This document shows positions 1 through 8,400 of a stretch of DNA of 15,764 nt, piece after piece. The notes under the pieces were generated by a model that searched no databases, was not told the origin of the DNA, and saw only the letters and a program-made list of their open reading frames with translations. Source of the DNA: a bacterium (GTDB lineage: Bacteria > Bacillota > Clostridia > Oscillospirales > Acutalibacteraceae); contig SFWF01000032.1 in the NCBI GenBank assembly GCA_004560045.1, positions 1 to 15,764 of the forward strand, in the 5' to 3' direction. Within the stretch, counting starts at the first letter, position 1. Each line of letters opens with the position of its first letter. The position numbers and the translations under genes were made by a program.

Positions 1-432
1 AGATTCGATAGAACAGCCTACGTATTTCTTATAAAGCCCGTCGGTAGGATATTTAATATCAAGAAGTACCCTGTCGGTAAGGCTCAGAAGCTCTTTTACC
101 TTATCGTTTAAAAGGCTTCCCGAGGTATCGAGGCAGGTATTGATCCCCCGCTTTTTACACTCTTTAAATATTTCGGCCGCAAACTCGGCCTGAACTATAG
201 GCTCTCCGCCCGACAGAGTTATACCGCCGTCTTTTCCGAAATAGTCCTTATATCTTGCGGCCTTTTCGGCTATCTCCTCGGCCGAGTAAATGTTTCCGCC
301 GTCTATAGGACGGGTCTCGGGGTTATGACAGCAGCCGCAGTTTAGATTACAGCCCTGAAGAAATACCACGAAACGGACACCCGGCCCGTCTAAGGTTCCC
401 ATAGACTGAAAGGAACTGACATAGCCCTTCAT
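1..432 (-). CDS. pflA: Pyruvate formate-lyase activating enzyme, partial (C-terminus beyond window)
   Basis: Radical SAM enzyme that installs the glycyl radical on PflB, using S-adenosylmethionine and a [4Fe-4S] cluster in the cytoplasm. The first 144 codons are present; the reading frame runs off the window edge. Seen directly: an N-terminal stretch MGTLDGPGVRFVVFLQGC typical of PflA, the cluster motif CX3CX2C reading C-NLN-C-GC-C (residues about 28-35, with one extra Cys inside the CX2C part), followed by HNPETR, and the SAM-binding SGGEP motif at about residues 74-78. The ATG overlaps the pflB stop as TGATG, so the two genes share one base and are probably translationally coupled. No promoter of its own is visible, so it should be controlled by the riboswitch ahead of pflB. 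Family assignment is secure; only the C-terminal part is unseen. Confidence 0.95.
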   Translation of the reverse strand, partial: MKGYVSSFQSMGTLDGPGVRFVVFLQGCNLNCGCCHNPETRPIDGGNIYSAEEIAEKAARYKDYFGKDGGITLSGGEPIVQAEFAAEIFKECKKRGINTCLDTSGSLLNDKVKELLSLTDRVLLDIKYPTDGLYKKYVGCSIES

Positions 433-2663
433 CACATTGCCTCGTGGAAGGTACGGGAGATTACCTCTTTCTGCTGTTCCTTTGAAAGTTTATGAAAGTT
501 TACGGCATAGCCCGAGACGCGGATGGTCAGGTTGGGATAGGCCGAGGGGTCCTCGTAGGCCTTTATAAGAGTCTCGCGGTTAAGGACGTTAACGTTTATA
601 TGATGTGCCATTTTTCCGAAATAGCCGTCGAGTATCGAAACAAGATTATCGACGCGTTCACCGTCGGTTCTGCCTAAAGCCTCAGGGGTTATGGAGAAGG
701 TGTTTGAAATACCGTCGCGGCAGTCGTCGTAGGATATCTTTGCGACCGAGTTAAGGGAGGCAAGGGCTCCGTTTTCCTCGCGGTTATGCATAGGATTGGC
801 ACCGGGGGCAAAGGGGGTGCCACCCTTTCTTCCGTCGGGGGTCGAGCCGGTATTCTTACCGTAGGAAACGTTTGAGGTTATGGTTAAGACCGAAAGGGTA
901 TGCTCGGCGTTTCGGTAGGTCGGGGTCTTTCGAAGCTCGGTTATTACCTTATGAGCCATATCTCGGGCAATAAGGTCTACCCTATCGTCGTCGTTTCCGT
1001 ATTTCGGGAAATTTCCAACCGTTTCGAAATCGACGATATAGCCTTCCTCGTTTACTATGGGCTTAACGTTTGCGTATTTGATTGCGCTCAGCGAGTCGGT
1101 TATAACAGACATTCCCGCAACACCGAAGGCCATAAAGCGATGAACGTCGGTGTCGTGAAGGGCCATCTGAGTTTTTTCGTAGGCATACTTATCGTGCATA
1201 TAATGAATAACGTTCATCGTATTAACGTAAAGGTTGCAAAGCCAGGTAAGGTAGGTATCGAAGCGGCTCATAACCTCGTCGTAGTCCAGCTTATCGGGGC
1301 GCATTACCTCCATTTTGGGACCGAGCTCGATCTTACTGTCGGTATCGTAGCCGCCGTTAAGGGCAAGCAGGAGAAGCTTCGCGAGATTTGCTCTGGCGCC
1401 GAAGAACTGCATCTGTTTTCCTACCTTCATAGCCGAAACACAGCAGGCAATAGCGTAATCGTCGCCGTAGATGGGACGCATAAGGTCGTCGTTTTCGTAC
1501 TGAATAGAGTCGGTATCGACCGAGACCCCGGCGCAGAACTTCTTGAAGTTTTCGGGAAGAGACTTCGACCAAAGTACGGTAAGATTGGGCTCGGGAGAAG
1601 AGCCTAAGGTATAGAGGGTGTTTAAAATTCTGAAGCTGCTCTTGGTGACGAGGGTACGGCCGTCCTCACCCATACCGCCCACCGCCTCGGTTATCCACAT
1701 AGGATCGCCGCCGAAAAGCTCGTTATATTCAGGGGTACGAAGGTGACGGGCCATACGGAGCTTCATAACGAAATCGTCGATAAGCTCCTGCGCAGTCTCT
1801 TCGGTAAGGATTCCCTTTTCAATATCTCTTTCGATATAGATATCGAAGAAGGTCGAAACGCGGCCAAGGCTCATTGCGGCGCCGTTTTGCTCCTTAATTG
1901 CGGCAAGGTAGGCAAAATAGGTCCACTGAATAGCCTCCTTAGCGTCCTTTGCGGGCTCGCTTATATCGAAGCCGTACATCGCGGCCATTTCTTTAAGATA
2001 GCCTAAGAAGGTTATCTGCTGATAAAGCTCTTCGGATAGACGCACCTGCTCGAGGTTTATATTGGCGTCGCCGATCTTAGCCTTATCGGCCTTCTTTTCG
2101 GCAATAAGACGGTCGACACCATAAAGGGCAACGCGGCGGTAGTCGCCGATTATGCGTCCGCGGCCGTAGGCGTCGGGAAGTCCCGTAATAACGTGAGATT
2201 TTCTTGCCTTACGCATTTCGTCGGTATAGGCGCGGAAAACACCGTCGTTATGAGTAGTTCTGAACTTAAATTCCTCCTCGACCTTATCGGAAAGCTTGTA
2301 GCCGTAGGCCTCGCAGGCTCCTCTTGCCATACGGATTCCGCCGAAGGGGTTTACTCCTCTTTTAAGGGGACGGTTGGTCTGAAGTCCGACGATAAGCTCC
2401 TTATCCTTATCGAGGTAGCCGGGGGCATAGCTCGTCAGAGAGGATACGGTTACGGTATCGATGTCGAGGACACCGCCGAACCTTCTCTCTAAATCGAAAA
2501 GGTCCTGCAGCTTGCCCATAAGCTCGGTAGTTCTTTCGGTAGCCGAGGCTAAAAAGCTATCGTCTCCCGTATATTCCTTATAATTTTTCTGAATAAAGTC
2601 GCGAACGTTTATCCCGTTCTGCCATTCGCCGGGGTTAAACCCGTTCCAATTTAAATGTTCCAT
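432..2663 (-). CDS. pflB: Formate C-acetyltransferase (pyruvate formate-lyase)
   Basis: Glycyl-radical enzyme that converts pyruvate and CoA to acetyl-CoA and formate in anaerobic metabolism. The protein is 743 residues, close to the 760 of E. coli PflB, so it is full length. The catalytic pair is in IACCVSAM (Cys407-Cys408 counted from the chosen start; E. coli has Pro where this has Ala). The glycyl-radical motif RVSGYAVNF lies near the C-terminus with the radical glycine at about 718. The frame is open to a GTG at 2672, but that codon overlaps the AGGAG ribosome binding site at 2672-2676. The ATG at 2663 sits 8 bases after AGGAG and is preferred. It is followed by pflA with a one-base overlap and preceded by a sigma-A promoter and a ZTP riboswitch with terminator, so expression should rise when 10-formyl-tetrahydrofolate is short. 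Confidence 0.97.
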   Translation of the reverse strand: MEHLNWNGFNPGEWQNGINVRDFIQKNYKEYTGDDSFLASATERTTELMGKLQDLFDLERRFGGVLDIDTVTVSSLTSYAPGYLDKDKELIVGLQTNRPLKRGVNPFGGIRMARGACEAYGYKLSDKVEEEFKFRTTHNDGVFRAYTDEMRKARKSHVITGLPDAYGRGRIIGDYRRVALYGVDRLIAEKKADKAKIGDANINLEQVRLSEELYQQITFLGYLKEMAAMYGFDISEPAKDAKEAIQWTYFAYLAAIKEQNGAAMSLGRVSTFFDIYIERDIEKGILTEETAQELIDDFVMKLRMARHLRTPEYNELFGGDPMWITEAVGGMGEDGRTLVTKSSFRILNTLYTLGSSPEPNLTVLWSKSLPENFKKFCAGVSVDTDSIQYENDDLMRPIYGDDYAIACCVSAMKVGKQMQFFGARANLAKLLLLALNGGYDTDSKIELGPKMEVMRPDKLDYDEVMSRFDTYLTWLCNLYVNTMNVIHYMHDKYAYEKTQMALHDTDVHRFMAFGVAGMSVITDSLSAIKYANVKPIVNEEGYIVDFETVGNFPKYGNDDDRVDLIARDMAHKVITELRKTPTYRNAEHTLSVLTITSNVSYGKNTGSTPDGRKGGTPFAPGANPMHNREENGALASLNSVAKISYDDCRDGISNTFSITPEALGRTDGERVDNLVSILDGYFGKMAHHINVNVLNRETLIKAYEDPSAYPNLTIRVSGYAVNFHKLSKEQQKEVISRTFHEAM

Positions 2664-2693
2664 ATTTTTCACTCCTGTTTAGGACATTAAAGT

Positions 2694-2736
2694 GTTAAAA
2701 AAACAAAAAGGGCAATCAGCTTTTAACTGATTGCCC
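2694..2736 (-). terminator. Riboswitch-controlled intrinsic terminator before pflB
   Basis: On the minus strand a perfect 10-bp stem, GGGCAATCAG (2736-2727) with CTGATTGCCC (2719-2710), closes a 7-base loop and is followed by a T-rich run broken by a single G. It lies between the promoter and the pflB start. Its first four bases belong to the aptamer's conserved 3' strand, so aptamer and terminator are mutually exclusive. Confidence 0.92.
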
Positions 2737-2807
2737 AGACGGTCGGCCATAAAGTTTTACACTCCCTTGCGGTTAGCGTCCGCAATAATCCGTCAGTTAT
2801 GTAAAAC
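2730..2807 (-). ncRNA. ZTP (pfl-motif) riboswitch aptamer in the pflB leader
   Basis: The leader folds as a ZTP riboswitch. P1 pairs GTTTTACA (2807-2800) with TGTAAAAC (2761-2754). P2 pairs TTGCGG with CCGCAA inside it. The conserved CTGACGG follows the first P1 arm, GGGAG precedes the second, and the 3' signature CCGTCTGGGCA lies at 2742-2732. The canonical pseudoknot joins a CUGGCG-type loop to CCGCCUGGGCA. Here both sides have changed together to GACGG (2794-2790) and CCGUC (2742-2738), keeping five pairs. The GGGC at the aptamer's 3' end is also the foot of the terminator stem, so ligand binding should block termination (an ON switch). In this class ZTP/ZMP reports low 10-formyl-tetrahydrofolate, and pfl genes are classic targets because they supply formate. 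The fold was worked out by eye. Confidence 0.92.
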
Positions 2808-2817
2808 GTGAATACTG

Positions 2818-2853
2818 TACTTATATTATACAAAGTTTTTTTCCGTTTGTCAA
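2818..2853 (-). promoter_or_regulatory. Sigma-A promoter of pflBA
   Basis: TTGACA (2853-2848) and TATAAT (2830-2825) are both perfect consensus boxes with a 17-base spacer. The predicted start near 2818 lies about ten bases before the riboswitch P1 helix. The -35 box begins one base after the azlD stop codon. Confidence 0.9.
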
Positions 2854-2854
2854 G

Positions 2855-3178
2855 TTATAAAAGATATTGTCTTATAATTTCACATATAAAAACCGAAAGG
2901 CAGGAGCAGGCCGCAACCACGGGAAGGCTTTTTCCGAAAAAGGCTACCGCGGCGGCTACAAGAAATCCGACCGTAGCCGAAATTACGCTACCCGTTTCGT
3001 AGAATACGGCAGGTACTATCATAGCCGAAAGCACGGCGTAGGGTACGTAGTATAAAAAGGAGAGGACAAAGCGGTTCTTCATCTTTTGCCTTAAAAGCTG
3101 AAGCGGGATCATACGGATAAGGTAGGTCGTTCCCGCCATAACGGCAAGGTAGAGCCAGAAGGTAGGACTAACAGTCAT
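2855..3178 (-). CDS. azlD: AzlD-family branched-chain amino acid transport subunit
   Basis: Small hydrophobic protein of 107 residues with about four membrane segments, the size and pattern of AzlD (e.g. SFLYYVPYAVLSAMIVPAVF in the second half, and a typical TYLIRMIPLQLL near the N-terminus). AzlD is the small partner of AzlC in the LIV-E class of branched-chain amino acid exporters in the cytoplasmic membrane. Its ATG lies inside the end of azlC (11-base overlap), so the two are made together from one transcript. The gene ends just before the -35 box of the pflBA promoter, and no separate terminator is visible between them. Substrate specificity cannot be read from sequence. Confidence 0.9.
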   Translation of the reverse strand: MTVSPTFWLYLAVMAGTTYLIRMIPLQLLRQKMKNRFVLSFLYYVPYAVLSAMIVPAVFYETGSVISATVGFLVAAAVAFFGKSLPVVAACSCLSVFICEIIRQYLL

Positions 3179-3899
3179 TTTCTTTCGCCTCCTTGTCTTC
3201 GTTTACGGGGAAAAGAAGGGCAAACACCGCGCTCGCCGCTACGGCGCAGATAATTATAACGAAGCCCGCATATTCCTTGGCAAAATCGGCAAGTATGGGT
3301 AAATATTTAAAGGCGCAGCTGAGCGCTACCGCCAAAAGGGCGCAAAGGGCGGTCGGAAGATGAGTTTTAGCCTTGGGAATAACGACGGCTATAAGCATTG
3401 CGTAGATAGCAACACCGAGAGAGCCCGTTATTATCTCCGGAAGGGCCGAGCCCGCTATAGCGCCGATTATGGTACCCGAGCTCCAGCCGAGCCAGGGGAA
3501 AAGCATAAGTCCGTAGAAGAATTTCTGACCTATTCCTCCTTCTTCGCCTACCGATACGGCAAATATCTCGTCGGTATTACCGAAGGCTATTAAAAATCGG
3601 GACAGAAAGCCTGCGCCGTGAAGCTTTTGTGAAAGAGAGACCGACATAAGGGCATATCGGGAATTTATAACGAGCTGTGTCACGGCAAGCTCGATAAAGC
3701 TACCCCCTGCGGCAATTATGGGGGTTCCCGCAACCTGACCCGCAGAGGTTAAGTTCGTCATAGATATAAGCAGGGCTTCCAAGGGAGAAAGTCCGCTTTT
3801 TACGGCCATTATTCCAAAAGCAAAGGATACCGCAAGATAGCCGATTCCTATCGGTATTCCCGCGACAAGGCCTTTTAAAAAGCTATTGTTTACCTTCAT
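3168..3899 (-). CDS. azlC: AzlC-family branched-chain amino acid exporter, large subunit
   Basis: Integral membrane protein of 243 residues, normal for AzlC. The N-terminal half carries the family's GIPIGIGYLAVSFAFGIMA helix and the TNLTSAGQ motif, and hydrophobic helices continue to about residue 232, followed by a short charged tail. With AzlD it should export leucine, isoleucine, valine or analogues. The start is the ATG at 3899. The preceding GGGTGAT can pair with the AUCACC part of the 16S tail, and no purine-rich AGGAGG is present. The promoter at 3915-3943 leaves a leader of only about nine bases. The overlap with azlD indicates a two-gene operon. Confidence 0.92.
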   Translation of the reverse strand: MKVNNSFLKGLVAGIPIGIGYLAVSFAFGIMAVKSGLSPLEALLISMTNLTSAGQVAGTPIIAAGGSFIELAVTQLVINSRYALMSVSLSQKLHGAGFLSRFLIAFGNTDEIFAVSVGEEGGIGQKFFYGLMLFPWLGWSSGTIIGAIAGSALPEIITGSLGVAIYAMLIAVVIPKAKTHLPTALCALLAVALSCAFKYLPILADFAKEYAGFVIIICAVAASAVFALLFPVNEDKEAKENDC

Positions 3900-3907
3900 T
3901 TTATCAC

Positions 3908-3943
3908 CCGAACAAGTATATAACTTTTATGCGAATAAGTCAA
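3908..3943 (-). promoter_or_regulatory. Sigma-A promoter of azlCD
   Basis: TTGACT (3943-3938), a 17-base spacer, then TATACT (3920-3915) on the minus strand. The predicted start near 3908 leaves roughly nine untranslated bases before the azlC ATG. The stretch from 3944 to 4075 upstream shows no gene or other signal that I can support. Confidence 0.8.
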
Positions 3944-4075
3944 GGCGCAGGGTAATTTTGCGTGACCGATAAGGAAAAACAGAGCGCAGAAACGGTTATA
4001 CAAAAAACCAACGGTCCTTGCAATTTTTATGCCGAATCGGGCGGAATACTTATAGGCTTTGAAGGATAAAAGCAA

Positions 4076-4112
4076 AGAGAATGTGGTATTCGGTCCGTTA
4101 CTCACATTCTCT
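4076..4112 (-). terminator. Terminator after the stand-alone propeller gene, probably bidirectional
   Basis: A 10-bp inverted repeat, AGAGAATGTG at 4076-4085 and CACATTCTCT at 4103-4112, with a 17-base loop. It begins six bases after the stop of the 4119-5333 gene. The T run is best on the plus strand (TTTTTT after 4112); the minus-strand side is only moderately T-rich (TTGCTTTTA). Confidence 0.65.
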
Positions 4113-4118
4113 TTTTTG

Positions 4119-5333
4119 TTATTTGACGTATTTACTCAGGGTAAAGTCGGCAAGGCGGATATGTCTTCGTGATACGGTATAGGACATAGAAAGCTCGCCC
4201 TTGGAGTTATAGCTTATAAAGGGGTAGAAGCAGGAGCCCTTCATATCGGCGGCGAAGACTATCTCGGTTTTGGATAGGTCGTCGGTATCTATTTTTAAAA
4301 GGCCGATATGATTTCGGTTTATGGGGGCGTGGAAGAGGTAGAGATTACCGCCGTAGACGATAAAGTCGGAACGGGACTGACAGTCCTCAACCAGCACGGG
4401 GGTCTCCCACTTGCCCGTATTTAAGTCGTAACAGGTCAAAAATCCGTAGACCGAGCCGTCTTTCAGGCTTCCGTCCTCGTTAAAATGCGGGTCGTGCTGA
4501 CGGACGAAGTAATAGACCTTATCGTTAAGCACGTAGACGGCATTTTCCCACTTGGACTGATTTATAAAATCGGGCTGAGAAACGTATTCCCAGGTCATAA
4601 GGTCCTTCGATTTTATAATACAGTTGAAGTCGCCGCTGTAGGCACCCGAATAGTACCATTTTTCGCCGTTTTCGATTCTATATGAAAGCTTCTGCATAAC
4701 GCCTATATCGGCATAGGTGTTTTTCATACCGATTCCGTTTGCGGCAAGAGCCTTCTCTATTCCCGACGCAGAAAAATCGTTTACGATGTTGCCCACCTTA
4801 AAGCGGTTAACGCAGGTTTCGCCGAGTTCACCTGTTTCCATATTGAAGATTCGGTAAAAACGGTAGTATTTACCATTGGCCGAGGCGGTCCAGAGGACGA
4901 AGAGGGTATCTTCGTCCCATCTCATAAGAATGGTATCGTAAACGCGGTCGATTTGACAGCCGTCGACCCTGTCCCCTACCTTCTGAATATCGAGGTAGGT
5001 CATCTTCGAGGTATCCTTTTCGGGACAGTAGGCAAGACGGGCTACCTGAAAATTAGGGTCCTCGGCATCCGTATCGGTATTGGCGTAGTAGGACATATAG
5101 ATATTGCCTTTAGCGTAGACGAAGGTCGAAACGTGACACATCTGATCGCCCGATTTTTCAAAATCGGCCACCATACCGTTTCTTATTTCTTCGGAGAATT
5201 TATCGCCTACCGCCAAGGCTTCGGGGCAGTCCTTAGGAGCAAGAACAGCCGAATATTCTTCGATAACTCCCGCTTTGATATTTATGAGGGGTTTATCGGT
5301 TTGATTATCCTCTGTAAAATAGTTTCTTTTCAT
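4119..5333 (-). CDS. Stand-alone cytoplasmic beta-propeller-like protein, paralogue of the giant protein's C-terminal domain
   Basis: Protein of 404 residues without signal peptide or membrane segment, so presumably cytoplasmic. It aligns along nearly its whole length with the last ~395 residues of the giant secreted protein encoded just upstream. Shared blocks include MCHVSTF, YYANT, FQVARLAY, VYDTILM, VNRFKVGN, CIIKSKDL-TWEYV, WENAVYV, LVEDCQSRSDFI and SCFYPF; by eye over half the positions are identical. The repeated four-stranded pattern of aromatic-rich strands suggests a GH43/sialidase-like propeller, so a glycoside hydrolase is possible, but I cannot assign catalytic residues or substrate. 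The frame opens at an ATG at 5339, but AAGGA lies only two bases before it and eight before the ATG at 5333, which is preferred. A terminator separates it from the giant gene. A TATAAT at 5372-5367 has no matching -35 box at normal spacing, so its promoter is unclear. Confidence 0.85.
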   Translation of the reverse strand: MKRNYFTEDNQTDKPLINIKAGVIEEYSAVLAPKDCPEALAVGDKFSEEIRNGMVADFEKSGDQMCHVSTFVYAKGNIYMSYYANTDTDAEDPNFQVARLAYCPEKDTSKMTYLDIQKVGDRVDGCQIDRVYDTILMRWDEDTLFVLWTASANGKYYRFYRIFNMETGELGETCVNRFKVGNIVNDFSASGIEKALAANGIGMKNTYADIGVMQKLSYRIENGEKWYYSGAYSGDFNCIIKSKDLMTWEYVSQPDFINQSKWENAVYVLNDKVYYFVRQHDPHFNEDGSLKDGSVYGFLTCYDLNTGKWETPVLVEDCQSRSDFIVYGGNLYLFHAPINRNHIGLLKIDTDDLSKTEIVFAADMKGSCFYPFISYNSKGELSMSYTVSRRHIRLADFTLSKYVK

Positions 5334-5397
5334 ATTCATAATCCTTTACGAGGGGAATTTTGTTTTATTATAGCTGTCAATTCTTCATATTTTAGGC

Positions 5398-5424
5398 AAA
5401 AGCCGAGGGAAAACCTCGGCTTTT
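5398..5424 (-). terminator. Intrinsic terminator after the giant secreted-protein gene
   Basis: Perfect 11-bp inverted repeat: AAAAGCCGAGG at 5398-5408 and CCTCGGCTTTT at 5414-5424, with a 5-base loop and T tracts on both strands. It lies ten bases after the stop codon of the giant gene and 64 bases before the start of its stand-alone paralogue, so the two are not simply one uninterrupted transcript. Confidence 0.88.
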
Positions 5425-5433
5425 ACCAAAACA

Positions 5434-8400
5434 TTAGTCTAAATAATCGCTAAGGGTGATGGAGACAAGGCGGATCTGCTGACGGTTATACGTATAGGAG
5501 ATGCAAAGCTCACCGTCTGAATTAAACTGCCAGAAGGGATAGAAGCAGGAATGCTTCATCTGCGCCTGAAGAACTACCTTGGTTTTGGAGAGATCGTTAG
5601 TGTCGATCTTTAGGATTCCGAGGTGCTGACGGTCGCTTCCGCCTGCTTCGGGAGTGGGGGCATAGATAAGATAGAGGTTGCCCTTATACATAATGAAGTC
5701 GGAGCGGGACTGGCAGTCCTCCACGAGAATGGGGGTCTCCCATTCGCCCGTAATAAGGTCGTAGGCGGTAAGAATTCCGTAGTAGGAGCCCTGCGCATCG
5801 CGGTTGGTGGTGGAGGTGGTAGCACTTCCGTTGGAGGCTACACCAAGGGGATCCCACTGACGAACGTAGTAGTAGACCTTGTCGCCCACAACGTAGACGG
5901 CATTTTCCCAGCGGGTACAGTTATCGAAGCCCGTACCGTTTGCGCCCTCGTTGGGCTGAGCAACGTATTCCCAGGTGATAAGGTCCTTAGACTTGATTAT
6001 GCAGGTAAAGTCGCAGCAGTATGCGCCTGTGTAGTAGTAGGTCTCGCCGTTTTCTACACGGGTAGAAAGCTTCTGCATAATACCGATATCGGAAGCGAAC
6101 TGCTTATATCCGTGGCCCTCGTTATTAAGAGCCTTCTTCATACCCTCACGGGAGAAGTCGTTGGTGGTGTTGCCTACCTTGAAGCGGTTTACACCGATGG
6201 GACCGAGCTCCTCGGTCTTCATATTGAATACCTGATAGAGACGGTAATATTCGCCGTTTACCGCGGCGGTCCAGAGGATATAGAGATTATCGGGCTCGTC
6301 TTCCTTAGGCATAAGGATGGTATCGTAAACGCCGGTTATCTTCTTTCCGTAAAGCTCGTCGCCGACCTGCATAATGTCGATTATAACCTTCTTTGAAAGG
6401 TCGTTTTCGGGAGCGTAGGCAAGGCGGGCTACCTGGAAGGCAGGATTCTCGGAGGCCGAAACGGTATTTGCGTAGTAGGAGGCGTAAACCTTTCCGTGAG
6501 AATAGTAGAAGGTCGAAACGTGGCACATCTTATCGATGCCCGACTTTTCGAAGGTACCGATCTGATTAGCGAGGACCTCTGCGGCAAAGGCGTCGCCCTT
6601 TGCGCGGTAAGCCTCATAATCCTGAGCAATTACCTGATAGTTTGCGGGGTTGGTCTTGACTCTCGAATAAACTACCGCTCCGCTTGTAGATCCGACGTCG
6701 GCCGAGAAGATCTCGGGATAAACGGGGTCAGCGCCTTCGTTAGAGGTATCTGCCGGACCCTTACTTGCGGCAACGAGGGTAGTAATATCGTTATTTTCGG
6801 CGCGAAGCTTACCGATAGCGTCAAGCTCGGGGCCGCAGCCGATAAGGGTCTTGCGGATATTTACTATCTCCTCTTCGGAATAGGCGCCGTCGGCATTATA
6901 GTCGCCGGGGATAGCCTTGAAGCAGAGCTTTTCGCCGGTTATACCGTTCTTGAGGAAGGGTACGGCGCTGTTGACGATTACAGAATATACGCCGCCGATA
7001 GTAAGCTCGCCCTCCTTGCCGCCGATATGGTTAAAGCCGAGCTCGAACTTGGTTATGCTGTAAGGCTTGGACATATCGATGCCGACAAGGTTACCGTTTG
7101 CATCGTAATAGGAAATATCGCTATAGTTTTTGAAATCCTTAACATTAAAGCGGATGAAGCCCTTAAAGCCCGAGGGGATATCGAAAAGGTCTCCGTCGGC
7201 TCCTGCACGGGTATTAACCCAGACTCCGTCGGTAACGGAGGCGAAGGAATATGCGCTGTTGGAGAAGATAAGGGTCTTTGAAGCGCCTGCCTGATAAAGG
7301 ACGGTATCGAGGAGCTTTAAGGGAGCGTGTACGGTGCTCTCCTCAAACTCGGGAAGCTCTACGTAGAACATAAAGCTATCGACACCGGGCTGAAGGGTTA
7401 TGGAGGTGTCGGAATTTGTATAGGTGGTCATATAGCCCTTGGTGGTCTCCTGCTTACCCGAGGTTGTGGTAATAGAAACGGGGCCGTCTGCCCAGAAGGC
7501 AGAGGTCTCCTTCTCGGTAAGCTTGACCGCAGGAGAAGCAGAGGTTCCGCTGTAGCGGGTGGAGAAGGCATAGTTATCGGAGTAAACGCCGTAGGAGTTA
7601 ACTCCCATAGCAGAGGTTGAGGAGGCTATATCATAGTAAGAATAGTTATAGGTGCCCGTACTGCTGTTTACGGTGTTCCTGACCTTCCATACGGTGCTGC
7701 TGCCGCGCTCTGCGGGAACGTAGACGATTCCGCCGAGGACAAGGTCACCGCACTTTCCGCCGAGAGCATTCGGCTCAAGCTCGATACAGTTGAACTGATA
7801 AGAATCGGCAGCGAAGTCAACAGAGCTACTGAGGGTATCGAAATCGATTCTGATATAGCCCTTATAGCCCGAGGGCAGACCCGTAAAGGCGCTATCCGAA
7901 GAGAAGGTTCCCGTTTTCCACTCGCCCTCGTCGATATAGGCGAAGGTTGAGGTACCGTCGGTATTTGCCCTCATCCATACCCAATCGGTTCCGTTTACCA
8001 TGAGGCAGACGCCTCTGTCTCCGAGAGCAAGGGCATATTCCTTGCCTGCGGCGGCAAAATCGGGAAGCTCGACGTAGAACATTATAGAATTTGCGGGGGT
8101 TGAGCAGCTAACGTTATCAAGAACGACGGCCTGACTGTCGTTTTCGATAATACTGTCGGCAGAGAAGCGATATTCTCCATTCCAGCCGCTGACGTTTGCC
8201 GCGCCGATCTGATCGGTGTGCTTATCGCGGCTCAGGGTAATACCGAGTGCTTCTACGTCGTACAGGGGACTGCCGTTCCAGTTTTTGGTAACGGTGGTAA
8301 AGGAGGCGCTGTCGAAGGCCTTGGTCGCCGAGAAGGAGAGAGCGTTCTTGACCGAGCTTGGGGTCATAGCGGTGCCGTCTCCTGCCCACTTAACGTAGAT

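Noticed and set aside
900..1607. Long plus-strand open frame opposite pflB (235 residues), and similar frames opposite the giant gene, e.g. 6496-7281 and 5623-6396
   Set aside because: They are antisense shadows of well-supported genes, with no recognisable motifs and no ribosome binding site of note.
2754..2807. Tetrahydrofolate riboswitch as an alternative for the pflB leader
   Set aside because: The layout P1, P2, GGGAG and the 3' CTGGGCA signature with its pseudoknot fits the ZTP class, and the THF motifs are absent.
3896..4105. Minus-strand open frame of 69 residues upstream of azlC
   Set aside because: It contains the azlCD promoter and half of a terminator hairpin, has no family resemblance, and its end merely overlaps the azlC start.
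5367..5380. TTGACA and TATAAT close together on the minus strand before the stand-alone propeller gene
   Set aside because: The two perfect boxes are only two bases apart, so they cannot serve one sigma-A promoter. Neither has a good partner at 16-18 bases.
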